Below, one piece after another: positions 1 through 10,976 of a stretch of DNA of 31,760 bases (positions within the stretch are counted from its first letter, which is position 1; each line of letters begins with the position of its first letter). The DNA comes from Vitrella brassicaformis. Its lineage: Eukaryota; Sar; Vitrellaceae. Position numbers and translations under genes: made by a program. The DNA lies in NCBI GenBank assembly GCA_001179505.1, contig CDMY01000646.1:46999-78758 (forward strand). The letters run 5' to 3'. The notes beneath the pieces are model-generated. The model was not told the DNA's origin, did no database searches, and saw only the letters and a program-made list of their open reading frames with translations.

Positions 1-800
1 ATCAATGCCCCCCCCCCCCCTCTGTGTGTCTCTGTGCGCACTCGCCGGCTCTCACACACATTAATCGGTCAGATGTCACATGACATCACCACAGGCCACT
101 CATGGAGGCAGCCAAGAGAGGAGACAGAGAGAAAGACACGTGGCAGACACATACCTGGACACCCAATCACATGGAAGGGTCAGTTCAGCCCAGACACACC
201 CATGGTTGAATGCATCGAGAGAGACTGTACACGTGTGTGTGGGTGCATTGCACGGGCGGTTTGGTATGTACCTATGCAGAGAGGTGTGCAGCGGCCAAGG
301 TAAAGAACACACAACGGATCAGATCACCTGCCGGCGTACACAACTGAACGGGTCATCATTGCATCAACTGACTTAACCTCAACTCCCCTCAGCCAGTCTC
401 TCGAGTGTCACTACACACAGTACGACAGACGTCGTGTCTCACTGATCGTTGCTCAACCGTTCACACAAGTGGCTCTATCATTCCTCTCTCACCCTGTGTG
501 TGCATTTGCCAGCTCATATCCTACACAATTTTACATTTCCTAAATGGTCACACGCTTCGAACCAGCGGCACTACACATGGCTAAGACACGCACACCACCT
601 TCCTTGCTGCTTGCACCCTCATATGACACGGGAGAGAGAGCCAGCCATCAACCGCCCGCCACACCCACCACCTGCCATCCAGCGAGTCAGTTCCCCGGGG
701 ACACATACCTGAGCTCACTCACTCGTCACGCACATCCGTCTGTCATGTGTGCCTGCCTGCGTGTCTACACATAAGAAAAGCAACAACATGCAGCCAGCCC
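1..800. other. 5' end of window, no gene recognised
   Basis: The window opens with a C13 tract followed by CT/TG simple sequence. The rest is CA-rich, non-repetitive DNA with frequent stops in all frames. Short open frames here lack splice-consistent neighbours and resemble no family I know. The right end is the 3' flank of the minus-strand gene ending at 801. Confidence 0.6.
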
Positions 801-1537
801 TCAACCCCGCCACATCGCCCTTCGTCCCCTCGGCGGGCGACCTGAGATACCACACACGCATGAACACACACGATGGAGGGAGGCAGTGCAGGGAGGTGTG
901 CAGGGAGTGCTGAGGTGGCGAGGTGTACCACTCTTACATCTGCCTCTCTGACAGCTCAGAAGCTCCGCCAGCTTTGAGCAGTCGGCGTCGTCATCACACC
1001 GGAGTCGCCGACATCGCCGCGGCTCAGTCTCAGTCTCTCCACAAACGAACCCCTTGTCAGTGGCGCAGTCGTCATCACTGTCGCAGGGCCCGAACGGCTC
1101 TGAGGCCCACAGCACAAACACAAGACATGGCTGCCTGTCGGCCGACAGGTAGATAAGCGGCCGCTTACCCTGCTCATATTCGGGGTCTTCTGAGGCCGTG
1201 TCGTTTGCTGGGCGGGTAGTGTTGCCTTGAGCCGAGGTTGGCACCTGCTCTTTCTCGCCGCTGTCCTGCTCAGCCGCGGCTGGGCCTTCGGCCGCCTCGT
1301 TGGCGTCGTCCTGCAGCGATCGGGTGAGAGGCGCGGCCGGCGGCTGCGGTGCCGCGCGCACACACACCAACGCTGCTGAGGGGAGGGAGGAGGGACACAC
1401 AGACAGAGGTGTGTGTGACAGGCCTTTTCTTTCTCTCTCTCTCAGCAGGTCGTGTGGTGTGGTGTGTGGGGGCGGTGCTCACCGGCCAGTGAGATGGCGA
1501 CCCACAGGAGGGCGGGGCACAGCACAGACGAGCGCAT
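801..1537 (-). CDS. small secreted Cys-rich protein (paralogue of the gene at 1915-3029)
   Basis: Four exons, complement of 1483-1537, 1169-1372, 938-1099 and 801-841, give about 153 aa. Splice sites follow GT-AG and the phases agree. The N-terminus MRSSVLCPALLWVAISLA is a typical signal peptide. A short acidic linker follows, containing LTRSLQDD and two N-glycosylation sequons (NTT, NDT). Next is a Cys-rich module with about eight Cys in 55 residues, starting EPFGPC. All three intron positions and phases match the divergent gene at 1915-3029, so the two are inverted duplicates. The last exon has a different, basic C-terminus (RPPRGRRAMWRG) and lacks the final Cys block of its partner, so it is either truncated or differently spliced. 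The protein is probably secreted; its function is unknown. The Cys spacing loosely resembles EGF or Dickkopf-like modules, which I do not claim. Confidence 0.72.
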
Positions 1538-1914
1538 CGAGGCCTCCTCGGTCAGCTCAGGGGAGGGAGGGAGGGGCGACGGAAGCCGACAAAGAGAGGA
1601 AAGAACAAAACTGTTTCGCCGAAAGGGAACGAAAACCCGAGAAAGGGAGTGAAAGAGAGCGCCTTTTGAAAACCCTGGACCGTAACGCAAATAGTCCATT
1701 GCGCTATTATTTCGTGCCTTTCCTTCTCGACCTCAGAAACGCCACAAAACGCCTGCGTGGCGTTGCGTACGTTGCGGGATTCGGGGATTCCTTTCTGCTC
1801 TCCGCTTGTCGTTTTCTTTTCTGCCTTCGAGTTTTCTTTTCTGCCGGCTCTTCCTCCTTCCTTGCCTTTCTCTGGGCAGCTCCTCTGTGTTCCTGCCAGT
1901 TCGCTCAGCCCACG
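1538..1914. promoter_or_regulatory. shared upstream region of two divergent paralogues
   Basis: This stretch of 377 bp separates the start codons of two head-to-head genes and must contain both 5' UTRs and promoters. It has no TATA box at an expected distance. Pyrimidine-rich DNA at 1780-1870 precedes the plus-strand start, and purine-rich DNA at 1560-1660 (pyrimidine-rich on the other strand) precedes the minus-strand start, so the spacer is roughly symmetrical, as expected of an inverted duplication. Confidence 0.5.
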
Positions 1915-3029
1915 ATGCGCTCGACGTGTCTGTCGGCTCCCGCCGCCACGGCCCTGCTGCTCCTCATCACGTCAGCCGGTGAGCTCTCACGTCACGACAC
2001 GCCTGGCCGCCCACAGAACGGCCAAACACCGAACACACCTGGGTCTGTCTGTGTCTGTGTCTCTGCGTTTCTCTCTGCGTCAGTGCTGCTGTGCGCGGCC
2101 ATCCCGTCCGACGCCTCGCCCGCATTGACCCGCTCTCTGCAGGACGACACACAGGCGCTGAAAGGAACTGGCGCAGGGGGGCAAGACAAGGGCGAGAAGC
2201 AGCAGCCGGCTCCTGCCCCAGCGAAGCCCCAGCCACCGAAGGCGCAGCCGCCCAGCGAGCAGCAGTCCCCAGCCAAGCAGCAGCCGCCAAAGCAGGGTGA
2301 CCACAACGCCACCCGCCCTGCCAACGACGCCGACTCTGACCCGCTGGGTAACCACACAGACCCACAGCCACACACACACAGTGTACCCTGTTTCCCTCCC
2401 TCTCCCTCTCTCTCGTGTGTGTGTGTGTGTGTGTGGTGTCTGCAGAGGATTTTACGACGTGCGGAGACAACAGTCCCTGCACTGACCCAGGATTCCACTG
2501 CCGTCCGAGCGGTTCAAGTGCCGGGCAGAGCCGATGCGTGCGCTGCTGCGACACTGAGAGGAGTCCCTGCCCAAGCGCGTTCTTCTGTGGAAGCGCCTCG
2601 CAGGACGGTTTCTGTGGATTGGGCCAGTGTACGTGTCAACGCACCACGCCACGCCACACCACACCACACCAAACCTCACACCTTCGCCGCTGTGTGTCTG
2701 CGTGTGTGCTGTTTGTGTGCTTTCTGTATTTGTCAGGCAAGAATCGCAGGAAGATTAATGACTCCTGCTCTCGCTTCTCCCAGTGCCTCTCCGGGACTTG
2801 CAAAGACGCCAAGTGCGTCGCGCACCAACCACCCAACGAAGGCCCAGGGAACCGGGGAAAGGACAAGGGCGGCAAGGGCAAGGGTGTGCCGACCGACGGC
2901 ACAGGCAAGGGCAAGACCCCTTCGCCGCAGCAGCCGAAGCCCAAGGCTGACGGGGCTGCGGGGGGCAAGGGCAAGGAGAAGCAGCAGGAGTGGGAGGGAC
3001 AGGGACAGGGAGAGGGATGGGAGGCATGA
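1915..3029 (+). CDS. secreted Cys-rich protein with Lys/Gly-rich tail
   Basis: Four exons (1915-1978, 2084-2347, 2446-2628, 2737-3029) give about 267 aa. The start MRSTCLSAPAATALLLLITS is a clear signal peptide. Exon 2 encodes LTRSLQDD and then a Pro/Gln/Lys-rich linker with an NAT sequon. Exon 3 and the start of exon 4 form a Cys-rich region of about 16 Cys, including CDTERSPC and a final CSRFSQCLSGTCKDAKC block. The C-terminus is a low-complexity Gly/Lys/Gln tail (GKGKG repeats). Intron positions and phases match the minus-strand neighbour starting at 1537. The product is most likely an extracellular or wall-associated protein. No catalytic motif is visible and no family is assigned. Intron 2 (2348-2445) has a CA repeat near its donor and a TG repeat near its acceptor. 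Confidence 0.75.
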
Positions 3030-4759
3030 TCACTCAGGTGTCTGATTTATCGTGTTTTTATGGGAAGGTTATGGGAAGGTAAGTGCTCTGTCCATTTCAT
3101 CCCACCCAAGCAACACCGTTTTACTTTCATCTCACGGTGGCGTCGCGTACACACAACACATTGAGGGGAGGGGAGGGCAGAGGAGCGTGATGTGTGTGTG
3201 CGCGCGTGTGATTTCATGATGTCATGTGCGTGTGGCCTAGCCCGCGGCAGGTATACACGAACATGGGCTGGCTGATGCTTGTGGCCCCGCAGGTAGCCTG
3301 ATTGCTTGATCGTCTTTCGTGCACACACTTGAGCCAGACAGACAGACAGAGAGGCAGACGGACAGAGAGACAGACAGACAGGCACCACTAATGGATCTGG
3401 GAAGTGTTTCTGGCTGGCCAGCCAGCCGGGCCCCCCTCTTTTCGTCTGTTGTGTGCGCACATCCATCCATTCATCCGTTTCATGTTGTCTCCCGCAGCTG
3501 GCTGCATTATGTTCAACAAACACTCAGTGATGCCATTCATGTGTGTCAGTCAGGTAAGTGTATGCACGCTGCTGCTGCTGTTGAGGGGGTGGGTGGGGGA
3601 GCGTGTTTCTCGGAAGTTTCTCGTGCCGTCGTTTTCATCATCAGCCAGCCATTCTTGTAGATGTGTGAGACAAACAGAAAGTAGGAAGGTGCATGGCATA
3701 ATCGGACAGTTGGGAGAGCGAGACGAGACACTGATGTGCAAAGCAAAAAGACAATCAAGGTGTGCCATCTTCAAACCCAACTACCAGACACGAGAAATGG
3801 CGTCATCTTCCGGGCACCAAGTCACCTCATCAACCGATCGTTGCCCTTGGTGTGGGGATGGTGTGCAGTGGTCACTGAGTGATTGATGGATGGATGGAGG
3901 AAAGATGTCGGGACCATGAGAGAGGGAATGGCTGACGAGCAGCAAGTTTGAGCGAAGTGTCTTGTGTCAATGATCGGTCGCCATTCAAGCCAAGGAAGGA
4001 TGTATACACGAGAACTCCAACCTTCACTGCACACAACCACGCACCACGCACCGACAGACACCACACATGCGATTTGGTCTCCTTACGTTACGAATGCAGT
4101 CGAAGCGGCTTCTGCCGATCGACATCCAATGCACCAACCAACCGCATGAACCAACTTCTACACAAAAATCAACAACTTGCCCCTTGCCTCTCTCCGCTCG
4201 GCTCCATCGTGCGTGTTTTGTGATGTGCTATGCACCCCACTCAGCCATACACAACACAGGTTACCGGCCATATCACATACATTGATTCAGATCTGTCTTG
4301 TCTTTGTGTGTAGGGGTGCCACTGCACACCGCACCAGCACCAGCACCAGCACCAGCGACACCAGCAGCAGCAGCAAGATCCATCTCTTGTCGTTCGAGTA
4401 AGCAAACAAGCAGACAGCAAGCACGGACGGCCACGGTATGGTACGGTACGGTTCGAGTGTCCGGGAGGGTGGAAAAAGACAGCCATGCCGCCGCGCTATT
4501 ACACACATACAAACTACACACGAAAGAGAAACAAAGTCAAAGCCGAGAGAAAAATACGACTGAGTACACAACACAACAGCCGTGGTTACGTCACGCATCA
4601 TGCATTCCTGTGTTGACGAGAAATCGAACACGTAAGCTAAGCTGACTGCTGGCTGCTATGCACAAGAAAATGGAGAAATTGGAGACATGGACAGCGGGAT
4701 GTGTGGACGGACGAAGGCCACACGGCCTGCCCTGTCTGCCTTGTGGACTTGTGTGTGTG
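3030..4759. other. long intergenic stretch between convergent genes, no gene recognised
   Basis: About 1.7 kb separates the stop of the plus-strand gene at 3029 from the stop of the minus-strand gene at 4760. It holds GACA/CAGA repeats (3337-3382), ATCC tetranucleotides (3462-3476), a GCACCA/GCAGCA low-complexity stretch (4331-4376) and a GGTAC-rich patch (4435-4453). Open frames here are short, low-complexity and have no convincing splice partners. Both 3' UTRs lie in it. Confidence 0.55.
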
Positions 4760-6846
4760 TTAGTGACAGTGCAGCTGGACGAATTTGCGGGTGTGGAGCT
4801 GCGTGGAGACCTGTTTGGACAGGAGGCCGTGCTTGCGCGCCTTGCCGTAGTGATCCGCCATGCGCATCGCCTACATCAGGACACACACACACATACAAAG
4901 GTCCACCTCTCCCCCCCTCTCTCTCTGTGTGTGAGTGGATGGATGGATAATGGGTGCGTGTGTTACTCACCCTGACGATAGCCTCCGCGTCGATGGGGTA
5001 TGGTTCGTTGATCATGCTGTCCCCGGGCTCCAGGCTCCTCTTGGCCACGATCATCAGCTCATCGTCAGTCACCTCTCGCAGACCGATGTCGTCTGCACTC
5101 AACACACATACACATGGACAGATGTTCCTTCCTTTGTGTGGTGTGTGTGTGTGCGATGGTTGCTGACTGAGTTGTGTGGGCAGTCCGATGGCCTCGCAGA
5201 AGGTGTAGACCTCATCCACGATCTCCTGGCCCTTGCCGGTCAGGAACAGCGACGCCTGCACACACACACACACACACATACACACAGGGAGAGAGAGAGA
5301 GAGAGAGATCCACACTCGGTGTGTGGTGGCTTGCCTCACCTGCAGTCCGATGGCGACTTTCTCCCCGTGGACGTTGTGGTGTGTCTGCGGCAGCTGCGTC
5401 AGCCCGTTGTGAATCGCATGGGCGGCAGCCAACCCTGACAAAACACAAATGAACGGGCAAACCACACTCTCCGAATGCATCTCCCTGTGTTTGTGAGGGT
5501 TTGTGTGTGAGGGTTTCTGTGTGTGTGTGTACCGGCGGATTCGAACCCCAGTCCGCTGAGCAGTGTGTTGGCCTCGATGATCTTCTCCAGCGCTGGGGTG
5601 ACCGTCTGCGCCTCGACCGCACACTTCGCCTGACTGAACGCGTGACCCACATCGCGTAACACCATTGACAGAACCACATGTGCCGTTTGTGTCCGTGTGT
5701 GAGTGCGCTCGTGTAGTTGATGACTTACACGCCCCATTCGAGCAGCGTGTCGTAGCATAGCCGTGCTGACCACACACACAGAGAGGGGAGAGAGAGAGAG
5801 AGGGATTTCCGCACGTCAATCTCTCTGTCTGTGTCTGTGCTGACCGAGTGCGTATGCGGTGAGGCTGCCCGGGCGGCCACTGTTGGTCGAGTTGGGTGCG
5901 TTCTTGATCTTGCAGCTCTCGGCCTCGAACCAGGTGGCCAGGGCGTCGCCCATGCCCGCCACTATCATGCGCACGGGCGCCTTGGACACCGTCACGCTGT
6001 CCACTATCACCACATCTGGTCAATTGGATCGACACATACACGCACACAGACAGCCGTATGTAGGGGTGAGTGTGTGTGTGTGTGTGTGTGTGTGACGTCC
6101 AAGCATGGTTACCTGGGTTCTTCCTGTGGTACTGAATTCGCTTGACGGCTCCGTCGGCGGTGTAGACGATCGACAACGCACTGCAGGGGGCGTCGGTGCT
6201 GGCCATCGTCGGACACTAACACGCAGAACCACACAGACGGCACAGAAGCAGACAAACTCTGTCCGTGTGTGTTCATGCCCCTCTCTCCCCCCCCCACCCC
6301 TCCCTCTCCCTCTCCCTCTCGTGTGTGAGTACCATGATGCAGGGCAGGCCCATCTTGTCGGCCACACACTTGATGGTGTCCAGCGCCTTGCCCCCGCCCA
6401 TCCCCAGCAGGACATTCGGCTTGTGTGTGTTGGCCAGCTGCACCAATCGGTCGATCTCCTCGTCGGTGCACTCGTTGTTGAACTCAGTGGCGTCAAACAG
6501 GTCGAGGGCGGCGTGGAGCGGCTGCTTGATGGTGGGCAGGATCACCTTGGTCGAGAAGGGGCAGAGGAGGGCCTGAGGGACGGAGGGAGGGAGGGAGGGA
6601 ACAGACATAGACCACATGCATAAATCAGGTGGTCTGGCAGACAGACAGACAGACGTACAATGCATCGCGGGCCAAACCGCTTGATCTCCTCGGGCAGCGT
6701 CTTGAAAGCCTGCAGACCACACACACAGACGGGGATGGGGAGAGAGGCAGAGGCAGCGCTCCGAAGTGGTGATTGGTTTGATGCACACTCACATTCGGCC
6801 CTTGGATGTAGCGGCCTGGGAAGATGTTGGTGATGATGGTGCTCAT
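4760..6846 (-). CDS. gldA: glycerol dehydrogenase (iron/zinc-type alcohol dehydrogenase family)
   Basis: Eleven exons, complement of 6793-6846, 6659-6709, 6333-6572, 6113-6215, 5845-6015, 5729-5765, 5533-5633, 5340-5434, 5168-5255, 4971-5092 and 4760-4870, give about 390 aa with consistent phases. GldA oxidises glycerol to dihydroxyacetone with NAD+. The sequence shows the dinucleotide-binding glycines in LLGMGGGKALDT (about residues 91-100), the family signature PTMASTDAPCSAL, and the metal ligands Asp173 (GMGDALATWFEAESC), His258 (AAAHAIHNGLT) and His275 (HHNVHGEKVAIG). Length and domain order match bacterial GldA. No targeting peptide is evident from the chosen Met, so it is probably cytosolic; an in-frame Met 36 codons upstream would add a basic leader that I treat as 5' UTR. 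It diverges from the gene at 7041. A bacterial-type enzyme with 10 introns implies an old transfer or an ancestral gene. Confidence 0.93.
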
Positions 6847-7040
6847 GGTGTTGCTTGGTAGCTGCTCGTCGCCTGTTTTCCTCTCCTTCCGCTCGAAGAT
6901 CTGAGCTCGCAAATCTGAACGATCCTCAGGTTCTTCTCGCGTTGGTTTTTTCAAAGTCTGGGGCTCTCACACATCGCACCCCATCGCACTGTATCGCATC
7001 TATCGCATTTCTGCCTGATCTGATCTCTGATCTCATCAGC
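6847..7040. promoter_or_regulatory. compact divergent promoter region
   Basis: Only 194 bp separate the start codons of the glycerol dehydrogenase (-) and the secreted protein (+). It contains an AGCTCGCA motif at 6904-6911 and a TATCGCA repeat near 6992-7008. Both 5' UTRs and both promoters have to fit here, so a bidirectional promoter is likely by inference. Confidence 0.5.
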
Positions 7041-8326
7041 ATGACCCGCGCCGTCTCATTGATCTGCGCGTTGCTGGCCTTCCACAGGTGCGGCAATGAG
7101 TGCGGATCCGTGTAGATGCGACGGATGAACTGACAAACCGGCATTTTCCATCTCTGCGTGTGTGCGCGTTGTGTGTTGTTCTCTCTCAGTGTGGTGGATG
7201 GCCATGTGCGCCGGCAGCTGCAGAGTGAAGAGGGTAGGTACCAATCACACTGACTCCTGCAGAGAGAGAGAGAGAGAGAGAGATTCGCACCCCACACGCA
7301 CAGTCGCCTGTCCGTCTCTGTGTGTTCCCTACCGATGTGTGTGTGTGTGTGCAGCCGCCCAGCCCTTTTCCGTTGACGACAGCGGCATCATCCGCACTTC
7401 CGACAACCTCCGCACCGTCGTCCGCACCGCCCCTCACCTCCACCACCTGGACCTGTCGTCGCTGCTGACACTCAACTTCAACGGCGTGTCGCAGCTCGAG
7501 ACACTCCACTTGATGTTCGACGACGAGAACGAATCTGAGGTGCGCTGCACGAGGGGAAAGAGAGGGGTGGGGTGAAAGGGGCGTCATGCTGGTATGTGCG
7601 TGTGTGTCAGTTCATTGGCCGCATTGATGCGGTGGTTCGGTCGATCAAGGATGCAGAGGCCGAGATATACCTCGCTGGCGGGTTCAAGGCCACCATGGGC
7701 ACCGGTCAGCGGCGATGAGACAGACAGACAGACCCACACGACCCGCAGAGAGCCTCACGTGTGTGCATTTGCATTTCTGTCTGTGTGTGCGTGTGTGGGG
7801 CAGATGGGCTGGTGCTGTACGATCCTGCCGGCAAGGAGATGAAGCGCATGACGCGCACACCTGCATCCGGACAAAACGACACAGACACAGACGAGGGCGA
7901 CACACGACGGATGCAGGGAGTGAGGCATACACACACGCAGACGGACAGAGAGAGAGAGAGAGAGGCACAGCACGACGCACGGCACGCATAACATCTCTCT
8001 CTGTGCAACCGGTGTGTTGTCGTGGTCGTCAGGCGTTCTTCGGTCCCGGCTCGTCGTTTGACTCTGCCTTCGGCGGCCCCGGCCCCGCCATATACGGCGA
8101 CCACCAGCTGGACGGATGCCCCGCTATGGGCTGCGGCAGTGTCAGAGGTAGGTACCGACACTCACCACCCACTACGCCAACACACGTAAGTAATCGTCTG
8201 TGTGTGTTTGCAGTTGGTTTGGGCGCCCGCACGCGCGGCCGCAACGAGAACTGCGAACTGCAGACGGGGGTCGAGGGCGGGTGAGTGACCTCATGCACCA
8301 CTCACCAGACACATCACATGACACAC

Positions 8327-8357
<31 letters not shown>

Positions 8358-8587
8358 AAGGTATGACCCCTGCCAGACGCCAGCCGTCAACACGGCCAAC
8401 TTCGCCAACCCCGTGCGCGACTCGATGCTGGGCATCGACCCTGTGGACTGCAACTACTTCATGCACATGGGGTGCGCAGACAAACAAAACACACCGACAG
8501 ACACACAGACAGACGTATTTATGGGCACATTGCTGTGTGTGTGTGTTTAGGTGTTCGTTCGAGCAGCGCAACGGCTGGGGCAGCTGA
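7041..8587 (+). CDS. secreted protein of unknown family
   Basis: Nine exons (7041-7087, 7190-7233, 7355-7539, 7611-7704, 7804-7919, 8033-8147, 8214-8280, 8361-8471, 8551-8587) give about 271 aa, and every junction keeps phase. The start MTRAVSLICALLAF is a signal peptide. The middle has an Asp/His/Leu-rich segment (LHHLDLSSLLTLNFNGVSQL) and VLYDPAGKEM. The C-terminal third contains six Cys (CPAMGC, ENCEL, YDPCQ, VDCNYF, GCSFEQ), probably disulfide-bonded. There is no transmembrane segment after the signal peptide. I recognise no family. The exon at 7804-7919 ends in a polar Thr/Asp stretch and could have alternative borders. Introns 5, 7 and 8 show CA/GA repeats in the 5' half and TG tracts before the acceptor. 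Confidence 0.78.
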
Positions 8588-9149
8588 GTGAGTGAGTGTG
8601 TGTGAGTGTTTGTGCCTTGAGTGTTTTTCACGACTCATTGAGTGATTGAATGAGCGAGTGCGTGGCTGTGAGTATTGTAGTCATTTTACGGTGTTGGCCC
8701 ACCTGCTTGGGTCAGTCAGGGCGCCATGTTTCCATCCATCCATCCATGCGTTTTTCGCAGAGGCCATCGACGGACGGGGATCGTGTGTTGTGCATGTGTC
8801 GGGTAGTCAGGCGCATGAGAGTCAGTCAGGTCATGCAGGACGCTTTATGAGTCCAGACCAGGCGGGAGTCACCACTCATGAGTGAGTAAAGCCTGTTGGT
8901 TGCGTGCGTTACACTGTGTTATCTGTGCCTGCGCGAGAGCGCGGCTGTTGTGTGTTCCGTTGCATAGTGTTGTGTTGGTGAGTGAGGCGAGGGAAAGATG
9001 ACACTCTTCACAGTGAGTGGGTGGCGCGAGACTAAGTGGTCTGTCCGTCGCCGAGTGCGGCCTTCGTTGTCATAGGCATAAACCCAAACATCTCTGTATT
9101 TACCAAAGGCCTGATGTCCAGATCATGCGGGCTTGGCTCGCAGTCAGCC
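8588..9149. other. intergenic, no gene recognised
   Basis: TGAG/GTGA-rich DNA follows the stop of the secreted protein (8588-8660), then CATC repeats (8732-8747) and an ACTCATGAGT palindrome (8873-8882). A GCTCGCA motif sits at 9136-9142, upstream of the serine protease gene. No credible coding frame was seen. Confidence 0.5.
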
Positions 9150-9399
9150 GCAGAGCAAATACGACGAGCAGAGACCGGCAGGTGGCTCACACACACACAC
9201 ACACACACACGCAGAGAGATCGATGCCGAGGATGGCGGGTGTCGTGACGCCCATCATGGGCAAGTCGTACAATGAGGACGGCAGCCACTGGCAGCAGGTG
9301 CCTGCCGACACACACACTCAGATAGACAGACACACTTGCCGGCATCCTTCCTTTGCTGCATTCAGTCATTCACCTTATGATTTGCTGTGTGCTGCAGGG
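9150..9399 (+). repeat. duplicated upstream region plus exon 1 and intron 1 (copy A; partner 16004-16243)
   Basis: About 250 bp are nearly identical to 16004-16243: the upstream sequence with the core ccggcaggtggctcac, the 75-bp first exon, the intron (both contain the core cttgccggcatcc) and the acceptor gctgcag. Similarity stops within 3 bp of the start of exon 2. This copy drives the serine protease gene; the partner drives the methyltransferase gene. Confidence 0.9.
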
Positions 9400-10239
9400 T
9401 ATGATTCGTTGTGAGGTGCTCGGCGACGGTAACGACCCTCTTGGCTTCGGCTTCCTTGCCGCCCCGAAGATCCTGGTCACGGCGGCGCACATCGTGCCCG
9501 ACGCGACCAGGACCAAGCTCGGGAATGAGAGGCTCGTGGAAATCGACAAGCGCTACATCATTCCCGCCTACATCCGCAACGGCCACCCCGACATCGCCAT
9601 CCTCAGCCTGAAGAAGGAGGTGGCGTCCTTCCCCAACCAGCTCCCCATCGCAATTCGTGTGCGGCCTCGCAACACCCTCAGCTGCGACATCAGCACCCAC
9701 AACCGCTACTTCGGAGGCACCGTGGTCAAGGTGCACGAGGAGACAGTCGAAGGCACGAAGATGCCCGTCTGGCTGCAGCTGCAAGGCACCAGCTCTCAAG
9801 AGGGCGATTCGGGGAGCGACCTGACGCTGTCCGGCAGTGCGGCAGCGATTGTGCAGGGGCTTTCCCCACACCGCTGTCCCCACGCCGGCCAACTGCCCAC
9901 TGAGCATCCCCGGGCATTCCTTTACGTTTGCCCGCTCGACAGCTTGCAGCACCCAGCGCTATTCCATCAGATCCCCGAGGATCTCCTGCCTCTGCTCAAG
10001 GCACTCGAGACGCTCCCGCCCTCCTTCTACCGGAGCAATTCCCAGCAGACGAGCATCACACGGTGGCTGTCTATCGTGAAGTTCGTGCCCCCACGAAGGA
10101 AGACTCCGACACAGGAGACCGCGGGTGGCGGCGCTGCGGGGGCCAATGGTGACGCTGCGGAGGGTGCCTGTGCTGCAGAAGCGAAGCCAAAGGTGCGAAA
10201 GGGATACCAAAAGGGATGCGAATGCAGTGATGGGTACAC

Positions 10240-10272
<33 letters not shown>

Positions 10273-10885
10273 CGTGTGTGTGTGTGTGATGGAAAGGCGC
10301 GTGACTTCCTTTGCGGGCTGGGAGTTGCCTTCAGGAGCCGTGCCAGTGAGCCCGATGTGGGCCAGGTAGTGAGGGAGGGGCTCGAGTCGGTGAGCAAGGA
10401 GCTCGAGTCGGTGAGCAAGGAGATCAAGGAGATGTTCAAGGAGATGAAGACGGAGATCAAGACGGAGATTAAGAAGGTGACGGAGCGGCTCGACACGGTG
10501 ACGGAGCGTTTCGACGCGTTTGACACCCGTTTTGATCAGGTGACCTCCAGGCTGGACAAGCAGTATGAGGTGCTCACTGGCTATCCCGATCCCGACCGAC
10601 CGCCATCACCCCAGCACTGGGCGACATTCAAGGGCGAGGCAAAACAGATGCTGAACCTGACTGACGAGAAATTCGACGACATGAAGATCGGCGACCTCTT
10701 GAACGACATCACAGCCGTCATCAAGAGAGGGCGGGCCGACATAGAACAGCAACAGGTATATTTGCGGCATACAAGTGAGGCCCACACAAGCACTCGCACA
10801 GAGAGAGGCGAATGGTGTTGTTGCTGGCTGCGTTCGCCTTTTGCAGCTTCCTGCGTTGGTTTTCAGCAAGGCCGCTTCCGAATAG
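9223..10885 (+). CDS. trypsin-like serine protease with C-terminal coiled coil, chimeric first exon
   Basis: Four exons (9223-9297, 9398-10233, 10335-10755, 10847-10885) give about 456 aa. The protease domain runs from about residue 28 to 200 with a complete triad: His56 in ILVTAAHIV, Asp90 in GHPDIAILSL and Ser163 in QEGDSGSDL. This is the S1/trypsin-like fold. Exon 3 encodes a heptad-type coiled coil at about residues 317-381 (repeated ELESVSKE, EIKTEIKK, TERLD/TERFD), then a helical segment ending ADIEQQQ. The first 25 residues come from a duplicated methyltransferase exon and contribute nothing recognisable to a protease. No signal peptide is seen, so it may act inside the cell. The second intron has two possible borders that both keep frame: 10234-10334, which I prefer, or 10196-10296. 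The coiled coil suggests oligomerisation or a partner. Confidence 0.82.
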
Positions 10886-10945
10886 CACCTGTCAGTCATA
10901 GCATAGGTGCGTCACACGGAGGTTGATGGATGGCGTCTCCACCTG

Positions 10946-10976
<31 letters not shown>

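Noticed and set aside
1300-3045. 581-codon plus-strand frame
   Set aside because: It runs through the promoter region and introns, and its content changes from exon to intron; the spliced four-exon model with a matching paralogue is far better.
5533-5550. Exact tRNA B-box-like sequence on the minus strand (ggttcgaatcc)
   Set aside because: It lies inside the conserved glycerol dehydrogenase exon encoding GFESAG, and no A box or cloverleaf can be drawn around it.
6847-6954. In-frame N-terminal extension of glycerol dehydrogenase (start at 6954)
   Set aside because: It would consume over half of the divergent promoter, and the basic, low-hydrophobicity leader has no counterpart in the family; the inner Met gives the usual length.
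10196-10296. Alternative intron borders in the serine protease gene
   Set aside because: They also keep frame, but the acceptor ttgccttcag at 10334 has a better pyrimidine tract; kept only as an alternative.
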